64,000 nt of DNA, taken from Jaenimonas drosophilae. Its lineage: Eukaryota; Euglenozoa; Kinetoplastea; Trypanosomatida; Trypanosomatidae. The stretch is taken from positions 62,001 through 126,000 of the forward strand of contig JASAON010001631.1 in the NCBI GenBank assembly GCA_030849065.1, written 5' to 3'. Position 1 is the stretch's first letter; each line of letters starts with the position of its first letter. Under the pieces are notes generated by a model. That model ran no database searches. It was given only the letters and a program-made list of their open reading frames with translations, and was not told where the DNA came from. This document shows, piece by piece, positions 56,083 through 64,000 of this stretch. Position numbers and translations under genes: made by a program.

Positions 56083-57009
56083 ATGCCAGCCAGCACACCA
56101 AGGATGCCCTGGGGGGTGTGGATGCGCATCCACGCCAAGGCCGTCCTTCAAGCCCTGCCCATCTCCATCCTGCTGGTGGTTGAGGGCAAGGATATGTACT
56201 ACCGCGCGACGTGGGATGTGTCTGAGGCTCACGCGCATCAACTTCGTACCGGCGATTGCATCTCCATTTGCAATCGTTGGTACCAACTTCCGTCGTGGGG
56301 CCACTGCGGATATGCGCTCCTCTCCAAGGCTCTACTCAAGTCAAGCTTTGATGATTGTGCTGTGGTGTGTGGCAGCAGAGATGGTCAGCCGTGCATCATC
56401 TTCTCCGACTACCGCAACGGATTCATGGAGATGAGCCTCGAGGATTTTGTCGCCTATCGTCACCCACGTGGCATGGCGGTGAGGAAACTGAAGAGAGACG
56501 GGGGTGATGTAGCAACGTCCCACTCAACAACAACAACATCATCATCATCATCCAAGTCAATGGAGCTCTCGCCCGCTGTTGCAAGCATGTTCTGCGAGGT
56601 GGCACGTACGATGCCAGCGGAGCCGTGGTACCTCTTCTCCGCCAGCTTTCGGCACACGGAGGAGCATGCCTACTACACCTTCGCCGTTGGCATGAATGAG
56701 CAGCGTCGGAAGATTCGTGGGATGATTGATCGAGATCAATCCATCGCCTCCATCCATGCCCAACAAGCTCACCTGCGAGAGATGGAGGTGATGCGCCAAC
56801 ACCTCGCCGACAACCTGCGCTCCGCACGTGCACCGAGCGGCTTTCACCTCTTCAACGGCTCATTGGTGGCCTCCTTCTTGGCAACATTTGGCTTGTTGGA
56901 TCGCGAGCTGCCATCGCCGTCGCGCTTCGTGCCGCAGGACTTTGCGCATGATCTTCCATTTGTTGGCGCCACCACACTCGAGGAGCCTGTAGTATTCTAC
57001 AAGAGTTAG
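56083..57009 (+). CDS. Permuted papain-fold (NlpC/P60-like) protein, possibly inactive
   Basis: A 308-residue protein. The segment LRTGDCISICNRWYQLPSWG with HCGYALL resembles the 'TGDLIL...sHvgm' start of circularly permuted NlpC/P60 (YiiX-like, LRAT-like) amidase domains, so H74 would be the catalytic His. It is followed by a strand pair (AVVCGSRDGQPCIIFSDYRN) and MSLEDFVAYRHPRGMAVRKL, which matches 'vpLdeyl...vavRrL'. In active members a later helix begins with C-S-E-L-V-A; here the matching helix is FNGSLVASFLATFGLL, putting Asn258 where the nucleophile Cys is expected. If the alignment is right, the domain is inactive or uses another residue. The final PSPSRFVPQDFA also fits the family. 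Ser/Thr-rich insert at 147-160. Assignment by eye. Confidence 0.6.
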   Translation: MPASTPRMPWGVWMRIHAKAVLQALPISILLVVEGKDMYYRATWDVSEAHAHQLRTGDCISICNRWYQLPSWGHCGYALLSKALLKSSFDDCAVVCGSRDGQPCIIFSDYRNGFMEMSLEDFVAYRHPRGMAVRKLKRDGGDVATSHSTTTTSSSSSKSMELSPAVASMFCEVARTMPAEPWYLFSASFRHTEEHAYYTFAVGMNEQRRKIRGMIDRDQSIASIHAQQAHLREMEVMRQHLADNLRSARAPSGFHLFNGSLVASFLATFGLLDRELPSPSRFVPQDFAHDLPFVGATTLEEPVVFYKS

Positions 57010-57233
57010 TGGTGTGCGTGTGTGTAGGTCGTTGTTTCATCATCACATCAGCAACAACAACAACAACAAGAAGGATTTGTCATGGCCTCTCATGTTGTGT
57101 TGAGCATGTGTGTAGCTGTACGATTGTGTGTGTATGTCTTCCTCCATCATCATCTCTTTCAGTGTAGGTGTTTGGCCCTTGTTGTTTAGAGCTCCACACA
57201 CACACACACGCCATCGACGAGGTGTGTGCGCGC

Positions 57234-58109
57234 ATGCTCAGTTGGGATGTACATGTGAAGAAGGCCTTCATCTATCCGCATGTGGTGGAGGAGGTGCGGC
57301 GGCGTGTAGATCTCCTCAACGCGTCGGGCCACCTCCCCGCGATGGTGCCCATCTCATCGGTGGAGCTCCGGCCGCTGCAGCTCATTCTTCACGCCAACAA
57401 TGATGCCGCCCTCCGCCTCCTCGGCCCGTTGGAGGACTACGAAGAGCTCAAGCCCATGGCAGAAGTAGAGGCACGCAATGTGCTGAAGTCGGTGATGATG
57501 GCCCTCACACACCTCCACGCCAGCCAACTCGTCCACGGGCACCTCCGCGCGGAGCTCATCCGCCGCCGTCGTGGCACCGAGAGTGAGATCGTGATCCTCC
57601 ATCATCATCTCCCGCCCACCTTATTCGTTAGCGCCTCCCCCATGGGGCGGGGCATCTTGGCACTCGCCGCGCCAGAGATCTGCCGTCGAGAGGCCTATGC
57701 CTTCGCCGCCGATGTGTGGTCTCTGGGTGTGTTGCTGCTCGAGCTCACGATGCAGGACGGGCGCAGCTTCATCACGGAGGATGTGGTGGGCACCGACCTG
57801 CTCTCGCCGTGGATCTCTTCCCTGAGTGGGGCGGCGAAGAGTTTCGTCATGGTGTGCCTGAAGGAGGATGCCGAGGATCGGCCTACGGTTGGAGAGCTCC
57901 TCGTGCACCCCTTCTTTGAGGAGGGGGTGGAGGAGCGTGAAGGTTGGGATGCCGCCCTGAATGATGGCGCGTCGAGCAGCAGTGGCGAGGAGGAGGTGGT
58001 GGAGCACAGCAGCAGCAGCAGCAGCAGCAGTGAAGAAGAGGAGGATGAGGAGGATTCCAGCACGGACGAAGAAGATGCTTCCAGAACCTTTCTCACAGCG
58101 AGAGGCTGA
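57234..58109 (+). CDS. Protein pseudokinase with acidic Ser-rich tail
   Basis: A 291-residue kinase-like protein. The C-lobe is recognisable: the helix ARNVLKSVMMALTHLHASQL, a catalytic-loop position reading HGHLRAELI (HRD changed to H101-G102-H103, and the metal Asn lost), an APE motif (146-148), FAADVWSLGVLLLELTM for helix F, and LKEDAEDRPTVGELLVHPFF for helices H-I. DFG is missing (HHHLP near 123-127). The N-lobe is short, with no glycine loop and no clear VAIK lysine; VELRPLQLILHANND occupies that area. All catalytic residues are therefore absent. The last 45 residues are poly-Ser then Glu/Asp. A scaffold role is likely. ATG 57234 is the only in-frame ATG near the start. Confidence 0.7.
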   Translation: MLSWDVHVKKAFIYPHVVEEVRRRVDLLNASGHLPAMVPISSVELRPLQLILHANNDAALRLLGPLEDYEELKPMAEVEARNVLKSVMMALTHLHASQLVHGHLRAELIRRRRGTESEIVILHHHLPPTLFVSASPMGRGILALAAPEICRREAYAFAADVWSLGVLLLELTMQDGRSFITEDVVGTDLLSPWISSLSGAAKSFVMVCLKEDAEDRPTVGELLVHPFFEEGVEEREGWDAALNDGASSSSGEEEVVEHSSSSSSSSEEEEDEEDSSTDEEDASRTFLTARG

Positions 58110-58292
58110 TGTAGATCCAGTGTTTGTGTGTGTTGCACCATCATCATCATCATCATCATCTGGTTGAGGTCCATCGATGAAGACGCTAAGCACCTCTCCG
58201 CCCCCACCAACATCACTCACTCTGCTCCATCATCTTCGTCTCCTTCACAGAGGTACATATCATCCATAACGCAGTGAGTTGTTCTTGATTAG

Positions 58293-58490
58293 ATGCAAGC
58301 CAATGAAAATGAGCCAAAGACACGGCATGAGCTCGAGGAGGCGGTGCTCTCCTCTGTGCTGAATGCGCCGGGATCATCTTCCATGCGGTACGGAACCTTC
58401 ACCAACACTGCCGATCGCAAAGCCAAGATCTACTACATTGTTGCCGGCGTCCTCCTCCTCTTCTTCATCATCAGCACCATGTGGCGATGA
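58293..58490 (+). CDS. Small tail-anchored membrane protein
   Basis: A 65-residue frame following a clear acceptor (pyrimidine tract with CAG at 58250-58252). The soluble part is polar (MQANENEPKTRHELEEAVLS), and the last 20 residues are one hydrophobic helix ending in a short basic tail, typical of a tail-anchored protein of the ER or mitochondrial outer membrane. It may be a SNARE-like or translocon accessory protein but is too short to assign. Confidence 0.6.
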   Translation: MQANENEPKTRHELEEAVLSSVLNAPGSSSMRYGTFTNTADRKAKIYYIVAGVLLLFFIISTMWR

Positions 58491-58868
58491 GATGAATTCT
58501 TGACATACACACACACTGGTGTATGTAGCGATATGTGTGAGCAGCTCCATCTTCGTACTCGCGACCCCCCCCCCGAAACTTCTGCCACCACAACCTTCAC
58601 TCATCCCCCTTCCTCTGCTCTTCTTGCTGCTGCTGCTCTTATTGTGTTATGTATCATCATCATCATCATCTTCTTCTTCATGTTTGTTGTGTAGTGGTGG
58701 CACTAGCTTCGTTTTCTTTCCTCCCCTTCCTTCCGACTCCTTCACTAGAACAAGGCAGTGGACCTACCTTTGGCAGGCACAACCTAATTGGTGCAGCCAC
58801 ACCTTAACCCACGCATACCTACACAAACACAACTACAACACTTCCGTTGAGTATTCATCTCTGAAAAA
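58491..58868 (+). other. Intergenic region with C10 tract and ATC repeats
   Basis: C10 at 58565-58574, ATC repeat at 58652-58670, and a pyrimidine tract with TAG at 58746-58748 as the likely Sec63 acceptor. No ATG occurs between this AG and 58869. Confidence 0.6.
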
Positions 58869-60338
58869 ATGGCAGAAACGGGCATTGGTGGCAGCGATGA
58901 GAGCTTCATCTCCTTCGCCTTCGCCATCACCTCCGTCCTCCTCATTGTGCTCTATATTCCATGGATCATTGGTGGCATCCGCGAAACATGCCTGTACTAC
59001 GGTGCCACAAAGAAGTCGCAGACGACGATGCATAACCCGCTCGAGGAGATAGTGGCCTCGCTCCTCTATCTCCCCCGCATGGCGCTGCAGCTCCTCCGCG
59101 ACCCCGCCCTCCTCACCGCCGGCGCCAACGTTTGCTGGCGCGAGAAGACCTTCTTCCTGCGATGTGTTTCACCAAAGTTTATCAAGTTTGTCATTCGCCC
59201 ACGCATTTTGGTGCTCTGGTTGTGGCTCGTTCTCTTCAGCTCCGCCATGTACGCGAGCCTCACCTTCGATCCGCACCACATCCTCGGCGTCGCGCACGAT
59301 GCCACCACCATGGACATCAAGAAGGCCTACCGCGGCATGAGCAAACGTTTTCATCCCGACCACAACAAGACGGATGGCGCACGCGACGTCTACGTACAAG
59401 TGCGGCGTGCCTACAAGGCCTTGGTGGATCGTGAGGCCTTTGATGAGGAGGAGGCCAAGACGATGCAGGAGTATACCGTCGGCGTGGCGCTCCCACGCTT
59501 CTTAACTTCTCGCGAGCATGACGGCCTCGTTCTCTTCGGCCTCCTCGCCCTCCTCTTCATCATTCCGTGGCTGTTGTGGTACAAGTTTGGCAGCCGCGAG
59601 AAGATGGCCACGCTTCTCTGGCGCATTCGCTTTGACAAGGAGCGGGTGGCCAACTTCATGCGCCATTTTGGTATTCCAGAGGATGTGAAGTTTGCCGAGC
59701 GGCGCACCTCGCGGCGGATGATGTTGAGCGTCTTCGTCCAGCTCGGCATCCTCCCACGTGATACACCAGATGAGGTCTTTCGTTCTTTCCCCACCTTCCC
59801 CGACTTCATGCAACGTTGTGTGGAGGTGGATAAGCACATGCACTACCTCAAGACACTCGGACTGAGCGTAGATCAGATTGGCATGCTGCACCAGCACTAC
59901 TCCGCCAATGGTGTGCAGCTGCTTGATAGCTACGAGAAGGAGCTGGAGAAGGTGGAGGCGGAGTCCAGCACCTCCTCCGCGGTGCCCCTCATCAGCCCAT
60001 CCGCCTACAAGGCCACGCGCTATCTCTTCCAACAGCACACCATCCAGGTGAATCAGGCATTGGTGGAGCTGCAGGAGATGATGGGCAGCAATCTCACCAG
60101 CGCCAAGAAGCTGCTCAACCTCCACGAGGAGATGTACGATTTGCTCGATACGGTGTATAGCAAGTCGGATAAGCCCAGCAAGCAGCTCATTGCGAAGCTC
60201 AGCGCGATGCCCGCGCGGGTTTCAGACATCATCGATTCCATGAGCCCAGAAATTGAGACGCTCTACCGGCGCGTTTACAAGAAGTACCTCTCGCAAGTGC
60301 AGCAAATGCCACAACAACAACAACAACAACGTCGTTAG
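58869..60338 (+). CDS. SEC63: Sec63-like ER translocon J-protein
   Basis: A 489-residue membrane protein. Residues about 13-37 and 115-137 are transmembrane, followed by a lumenal J domain (about 137-200) with the HPD motif at 162-164, then a third membrane segment (about 218-238). The rest, after SREKMATLLWRIRFD, is a cytosolic Sec63/Brl-like helical domain. Sec63 recruits BiP by its J domain and works with Sec61/Sec62-type channels in post-translational import. The C-terminal ends in a poly-Gln run (QQQQQQRR) rather than the long acidic tail of yeast Sec63. The gene is shorter than yeast Sec63 (663). DnaJ-type proteins of other classes are less likely because of the three-helix topology. 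Confidence 0.85.
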   Translation: MAETGIGGSDESFISFAFAITSVLLIVLYIPWIIGGIRETCLYYGATKKSQTTMHNPLEEIVASLLYLPRMALQLLRDPALLTAGANVCWREKTFFLRCVSPKFIKFVIRPRILVLWLWLVLFSSAMYASLTFDPHHILGVAHDATTMDIKKAYRGMSKRFHPDHNKTDGARDVYVQVRRAYKALVDREAFDEEEAKTMQEYTVGVALPRFLTSREHDGLVLFGLLALLFIIPWLLWYKFGSREKMATLLWRIRFDKERVANFMRHFGIPEDVKFAERRTSRRMMLSVFVQLGILPRDTPDEVFRSFPTFPDFMQRCVEVDKHMHYLKTLGLSVDQIGMLHQHYSANGVQLLDSYEKELEKVEAESSTSSAVPLISPSAYKATRYLFQQHTIQVNQALVELQEMMGSNLTSAKKLLNLHEEMYDLLDTVYSKSDKPSKQLIAKLSAMPARVSDIIDSMSPEIETLYRRVYKKYLSQVQQMPQQQQQQRR

Positions 60339-60686
60339 ATGCCAATTGTCTCTGGAGATGATGGTGATGATGGTGATGATTGATGAGGATCACTCTCCAC
60401 ACAGCGTTGATGTGTGACGTGGATCCTCTCTTTCGTAAAAAAAAAAATAAGTTTTGAGATGTGTGTGCCACGCCATTGGGGTCGCTCCCTCAGACAATGA
60501 TCATCATCCAAGCATCATGGTGAAGCGTGTGGGTCCAGCATCCAGTTCCTTGCCAAGAATATGCTGCTGCGTACCATCTCCCAACATCTCATTCATGTAC
60601 TACCTCATACTCCTTTCACTTCATCAACATCTCGCCACAACAACAATCACACAGATTTAGTTCGTACATTCACACACGTAGAGATA
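60339..60686 (+). other. Intergenic region upstream of Cgr1
   Basis: GAT-rich stretch at 60358-60385, A10 run at 60438-60447, and no ATG-initiated gene of its own. Pyrimidine-rich sequence at about 60570-60630 probably serves the Cgr1 gene. Confidence 0.5.
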
Positions 60687-61028
60687 ATGGCCAAGTTGGA
60701 GAGGCGGCAGCTGCAGAAGGGCCGTGGTAAGCCGAAGAGCTCCATGGATGCGCTGGAGGCGAAGAAGGATGCCAACAAGAAGTGGGCCAAGAAGATGGAG
60801 GGGAAGGAGCGCCTTGGACGTATTCGTGGGCTGAAGAAGCAGCTTGAGGATGAGGTGAAGGCGGAGCAGAAGCGCGTGCACGATGCGCGCCGCGCCAACC
60901 AAAAGCGAAAGGAGGAAAATGAGCGTAAAAATATGGTGGTACAGACCATCAAGAATGATAAGGCCATCCGGAAGCTAAGCCCTAAACACCGCCGTGCCGC
61001 ACGCATCTACATGCAGCATGAGCTCTAA
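60687..61028 (+). CDS. CGR1: Cgr1-family rRNA processing protein
   Basis: A 113-residue, strongly basic coiled-coil protein. It has the Cgr1/CCDC86 form: a short N-terminus, a KKWAKKMEGKERLGRIRGLK segment with a conserved-looking Trp, a long Lys/Glu/Arg helix with EERKRKEENE-type sequence, and a conserved end (MVVQTIKNDKAIRKLSPKHR). Yeast Cgr1 is nucleolar and needed for 60S ribosomal subunit maturation. Codons are typical. The frame is open further upstream, but this ATG is in the leader after the pyrimidine tract and aligns with the family start. Confidence 0.8.
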   Translation: MAKLERRQLQKGRGKPKSSMDALEAKKDANKKWAKKMEGKERLGRIRGLKKQLEDEVKAEQKRVHDARRANQKRKEENERKNMVVQTIKNDKAIRKLSPKHRRAARIYMQHEL

Positions 61029-61269
61029 ACCGTAGTGGCGAATGTGTGCTGTTGTTGTTGTTTTTTAGGACCCACGTCGATTAATGATCATCATGAATCC
61101 GGACCACCACGACCACAACCCCGACATCATCATGGAATGATGTATATCCACGTCTGAGCAGGATCATGCATCATCATCATCATCTCCACCTCTTCTCTTT
61201 CGTGTGTTTCTTCTTCAGCGCTTAGAACACACCTGTTTCCGTGTGTGTTGTTGTTATTGTGTGTAAATC

Positions 61270-61289
61270 TGTTTTTTTTGTCTGTGTAG
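61270..61289 (+). promoter_or_regulatory. Predicted trans-splice acceptor of the dual-specificity phosphatase
   Basis: A T8 tract is followed by TAG at 61287-61289. The ATG at 61299 is the first one after it, giving a 9-base leader. Confidence 0.6.
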
Positions 61290-61298
61290 AAGATCGGC

Positions 61299-62237
61299 AT
61301 GCTGCGCATGGCCTGCACGCCTCCCCCACAGGCCTGCACGCACTCACAGCTACCCGCCGCAGCGCCTGCGTGCCACCTCCGCCTCTTCCCCGATGTGGAT
61401 GGCCTCGACGGCTCCGAGATGGGAAACACCCCCGACATGCGTGCGTGGCTCTCCCATGGCCGTCCCAGTGAGCCCTCCATCCTGAGCACCGAAACAGAAA
61501 GTTGGCTGCTTCACAGCGCACGCCGCCAACCCCGGCAGAGCTCCCGCGCCGCCTCCACCACCCCTGAACGTGTACGCACTACAGATGAGGAGCCCGACCC
61601 ACTTCGATGCGTCATGGAAACTCCCGTCGGACGGCGTGCCGCCCCATCGCGCAGCCGCTCGTGCGAGGCCGGAATCCACGTCAGCCACCTCTTCTTCACC
61701 CCACACGTTGGCTCGAGCACCGTGGCGCTGCGTCATGAGCTCGACGTGGAGCTCGATGGCCCCAACATGGAGTGGCGCTGGCAGCCGCTGCCCCTCGTTA
61801 CGACGTTGGTGGAGCATCAGCTCTTCATTGGTGGCTTCCCCGACGAGGAGACCCTCGTCCTGCTCCGCACGTTGGGCATCCGCCACATTATTAATTGTTG
61901 TGCCGGGGATTATCTCACGAAGGCCTCCGTCAAGGCAGAGTTTGTGGTGCATGACATCTGTGCCTCTGACCAGCACGACTACCTCATCCTGCATTATGAC
62001 TTTGATGGTTTTTATGAGTTGGTGTCGGGCTTGTTGGATGCGGGGGAGAAGGTCTACGTGCATTGCATCGCAGGCATCAATCGGAGTGTGGCCTTGTGTT
62101 GCGCCTTCCTCATGCAGCGTTTTCACATGAGCCCGGTGGATGTGGTGCGGCTGTTTCGGCAGTCGGGGCGCATGCGGATTCTTGAAAATGTTGGCTTTCG
62201 GCACCAACTCGTGGATCAGTACCTGGAGGCGTTGTGA
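61299..62237 (+). CDS. Dual-specificity protein phosphatase
   Basis: A 312-residue protein. The C-terminal 145 residues are a compact DSP domain: HQLFIGGFPDEETLVLLRTL, IRHIINCCAG, the general-acid region with VVHDICASDQHDY (D219 the likely acid), and the signature VHCIAGINRSVAL with Cys256 and Arg262 (C-x5-R). MSPVDVVRLFRQSGRMRIL fits the last helices. Such enzymes remove phosphate from Ser/Thr/Tyr in MAP kinases or other proteins. The first 165 residues are disordered, Pro/Ser/Arg-rich, with Cys. No kinase-interaction motif or CH2 domain is seen. The start at 61299 has another ATG three codons later (61308). Confidence 0.85.
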   Translation: MLRMACTPPPQACTHSQLPAAAPACHLRLFPDVDGLDGSEMGNTPDMRAWLSHGRPSEPSILSTETESWLLHSARRQPRQSSRAASTTPERVRTTDEEPDPLRCVMETPVGRRAAPSRSRSCEAGIHVSHLFFTPHVGSSTVALRHELDVELDGPNMEWRWQPLPLVTTLVEHQLFIGGFPDEETLVLLRTLGIRHIINCCAGDYLTKASVKAEFVVHDICASDQHDYLILHYDFDGFYELVSGLLDAGEKVYVHCIAGINRSVALCCAFLMQRFHMSPVDVVRLFRQSGRMRILENVGFRHQLVDQYLEAL

Positions 62238-62893
62238 TGATGCAAGATGATGTGCGTCTTCATCAACGTCGTATCAGCACTCATTTTTTTTTTTGGATCT
62301 GCATGCCGAGATCAATAGAACGCTGGCACTATATACTGCCACAGGATGGATAGATCTTGATCATCGTGATCGTCAATGTCCCAACAGGTTGTGGTGCTCC
62401 ACGTGAAGCTGCCACAAGCAGATCTATCCATCATTGCTGCTGAAAGTGAGGATGGGCATATACATGTGTAGGAAACACGCCGGACAGACGTACGTACGTA
62501 CGTGTGCGCGTTGGGAGAGGTTCCAACACACACACACACAACAACAACAACAACAACAACAGCTGAAAGGAATGGCTGTTTCTTCATGAATGCCGCACCA
62601 CTCATCATTCTTGTACGCCTCCACACACTCATTCTCCAAGTGAATGCGCGGATTTTTCACTCGTTGCTGATGGGATGGAGGGAGGAGGGAGGAGGTGCCT
62701 CACTCGCTCATTGTTTGTGTGCTCCCAGTGTTGTTGTTGCACGCACAAACTTCTTCTTCACTCTTTTTTTTTTTTGCTAGCGCGGGGATTTTTTTTGTGG
62801 AATTCGTCTCACACAACACTTAGAAGAAGTTGTGGAGGTGCATCATCATCCTGCACGTTTGTTGCATGCTGCGCAGTACATCCCCACACATTC
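62238..62893 (+). other. Intergenic region with T-rich tract and short upstream ORF
   Basis: No full gene. Repeats of CA and CAA occur at 62526-62562. The T-rich tract at 62762-62778 ends in TAG at 62778-62780 (a later TAG is at 62821-62823). An ATG at 62866 in the leader opens an 11-codon frame ending in TAG at 62899-62901, which overlaps the first codons of the next gene. Confidence 0.5.
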
Positions 62894-64000
62894 ATGTCTA
62901 GGGTGGATGGCGTTGATGGTGATGTGGAGGTGCAAACACCACTCTTCCGTGCCGCCAATCCTTTTCTGCTGAGCATCCGGGCCGAGGCTGACGGTGAGTG
63001 CCCCACTCTGCGCGACGTTGTTGAGCGCCATCCGCACCTCACCGTGGATGATGTGAAGCGTCTGAATCCGCACGTGGCTGCAGGCAACAGCGCCACACCA
63101 CTAGAGGCCGGCGTGGAGCTCCGCACGCCCACTTTCCTCACCATGCGAGGTCAGCCCTACGGCCTCCGCTTCAGAATCCATGACGCTGAAGCACACATCT
63201 TAGCCTGTGAAGAGCAGCTCAACGCACTACTTCGCACACACAACAACAACGAGGAGGAGAAGGAGGTGCTGCCACAGCGCCGTGTGCTCTCCCAGCTTGA
63301 GGAGGTGGCCATGTTGGCCTTATCCGAGGCCACACGCCAACTCCCGCTCATTGAAGAAGAAATTAAGAAGTCTCCAGCCGTGAAGAAGCATCTCCGCCAT
63401 CATGTTGTTGTGGATGCCATCAAGGAGAAGCAGAAGCAGCTCGCTGACACCTTCTCCGCCCCATCCCTCCCACTCGCCTCCTTTCATCATCGTGGTTGGG
63501 TGGTGGGTGGCGCGGAGGATGAGAATCATCTCACCGCGGCCAACATCACCACCCGCACCGACGAGGAGGAGGACTTCTGCATGCAACACAACACACGTTG
63601 GGAATTCACTTTCTGCCGATCACAATCCCTCGAGGAGGCGGAGACGTGGGCGGTGTTGAGCTGCCAGCGTCTGACGGCCTTGATGGATGCGTTGGTGTGT
63701 AGCTCCACGCACATGTGGCCAAACTCACGCGTGGATGCGGCCTTCATGTTTGTGGGCGATGTGTTTTTTGTGGATGATCGCCACAAGGGGAGGGAGGGCT
63801 ACGAGGATGCCACCAACAACATCCGCCACTTTGATCCTCTGCGACGTGCCGTTGTGGATGAAGCGGATATCATTGACGTGGATGGTGAAGGTGCTCCATC
63901 AGCATCATCATCATCACCACGTTTTCATCCCTACTTTGCTCGGTGTGAGGTGCGTAGTGCCCACAACACCACCTTTGGTGAGTTGTGCGTCAAGTTTGGT
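62894..64000 (+). CDS. snRNA-activating protein complex subunit SNAP50-like, 5' part
   Basis: The frame stays open to the last base, so 369 codons are present and the 3' end lies outside. Near the window end, FMFVGDVFFVDDR and HPYFARCEVRSAHNTTFGEL with CVKFG match the start of the SNAP50 (SNAPC3) C-terminal zinc domain, whose Cys/His core would follow. In trypanosomes tSNAP50 is part of the complex that starts transcription of the spliced-leader and U snRNA genes. Residues about 35-75 (LRDVVERHPHLTVDDVKRLN followed by a PLEAGVELRTP) resemble a LysM-like fold, unusual for this family and worth checking. A coiled-coil stretch (about 115-185) is Glu/Lys/Gln-rich. ATG 62894 is chosen because it is the first in-frame ATG after the predicted acceptor. 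Confidence 0.7.
   Translation, partial: MSRVDGVDGDVEVQTPLFRAANPFLLSIRAEADGECPTLRDVVERHPHLTVDDVKRLNPHVAAGNSATPLEAGVELRTPTFLTMRGQPYGLRFRIHDAEAHILACEEQLNALLRTHNNNEEEKEVLPQRRVLSQLEEVAMLALSEATRQLPLIEEEIKKSPAVKKHLRHHVVVDAIKEKQKQLADTFSAPSLPLASFHHRGWVVGGAEDENHLTAANITTRTDEEEDFCMQHNTRWEFTFCRSQSLEEAETWAVLSCQRLTALMDALVCSSTHMWPNSRVDAAFMFVGDVFFVDDRHKGREGYEDATNNIRHFDPLRRAVVDEADIIDVDGEGAPSASSSSPRFHPYFARCEVRSAHNTTFGELCVKFG

Noticed and set aside
58138..58670. CRISPR-like or satellite array from ATC repeats
   Set aside because: These are simple trinucleotide microsatellites without spacers.

Overview
This window reads as a nuclear DNA segment from a kinetoplastid protist (Euglenozoa). The evidence is indirect but consistent. 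All 34 genes I accept lie on the + strand in one directional cluster. None has a visible intron. Most are preceded by a polypyrimidine tract and an AG a short distance before the first ATG, as expected for spliced-leader trans-splicing of a polycistronic transcript. Several genes match families first described in trypanosomes: TAX-1 (ZMYND12-like axonemal protein), a Nopp140-like protein with an RGG tail, and the tSNAP50 snRNA-activating subunit. Coding GC content is intermediate rather than Leishmania-like, and Ragulator- and CLEC16A-type genes are present. A free-living bodonid is compatible with this, but the species cannot be fixed from the sequence alone.

Layout. At 1-10 kb are the 3' end of a HAD-family hydrolase gene, a Ser/Pro-rich unknown, an unusually long gene-free stretch (2784-7008), a PIH1-CS (kintoun-like) dynein assembly factor and a mitochondrial-type membrane protein. 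At 10.8-17.6 kb is a full-length DNA polymerase epsilon catalytic subunit. At 17.8-25.3 kb are a short ZAR1-like 3CxxC zinc finger, a Nopp140-like nucleolar protein, a TAX-1-like flagellar TPR protein, CHMP1/Vps46 and a polyamine/amino-acid permease. At 25.5-29.4 kb are two mitochondrial phosphate carriers with long identical tracts, separated by a small unknown ORF. At 30.6-35 kb are an unknown, a CCCH zinc finger, SmF, p23 and a BART-like protein. At 35-45 kb are a large Ser/Tyr-rich multi-pass membrane protein, APC11, a mitochondrial-like membrane protein, a beta-propeller-like protein and a CLEC16A homologue. At 45.2-49.6 kb is a 1464-residue protein made almost wholly of alternating SET-type modules. 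At 50-64 kb are a compact run: ePHD protein, LAMTOR2-like roadblock, Oxa1-like insertase, phosphatidylserine decarboxylase, a coiled-coil protein, a permuted-papain-like protein, a pseudokinase, a tiny tail-anchored protein, Sec63, Cgr1, a dual-specificity phosphatase and the 5' part of a SNAP50 gene running off the end.

The genes are not a functional operon; kinetoplastid clusters mix unrelated housekeeping genes and are regulated after transcription. Loose themes are flagellum assembly (kintoun-like, TAX-1), membrane trafficking and lysosome/TOR signalling (CHMP1, CLEC16A, BART, LAMTOR2), mitochondrial inner-membrane biology (phosphate carriers, Oxa1, PSD), nucleolus and splicing (Nopp140-like, Cgr1, SmF, SNAP50). 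The strongest candidate for something undescribed is the SET-module array at 45250-49644. Its five similar modules keep the catalytic-type tyrosine motif but lack the usual Asn of the NHSC motif, and they alternate with decayed partner modules.
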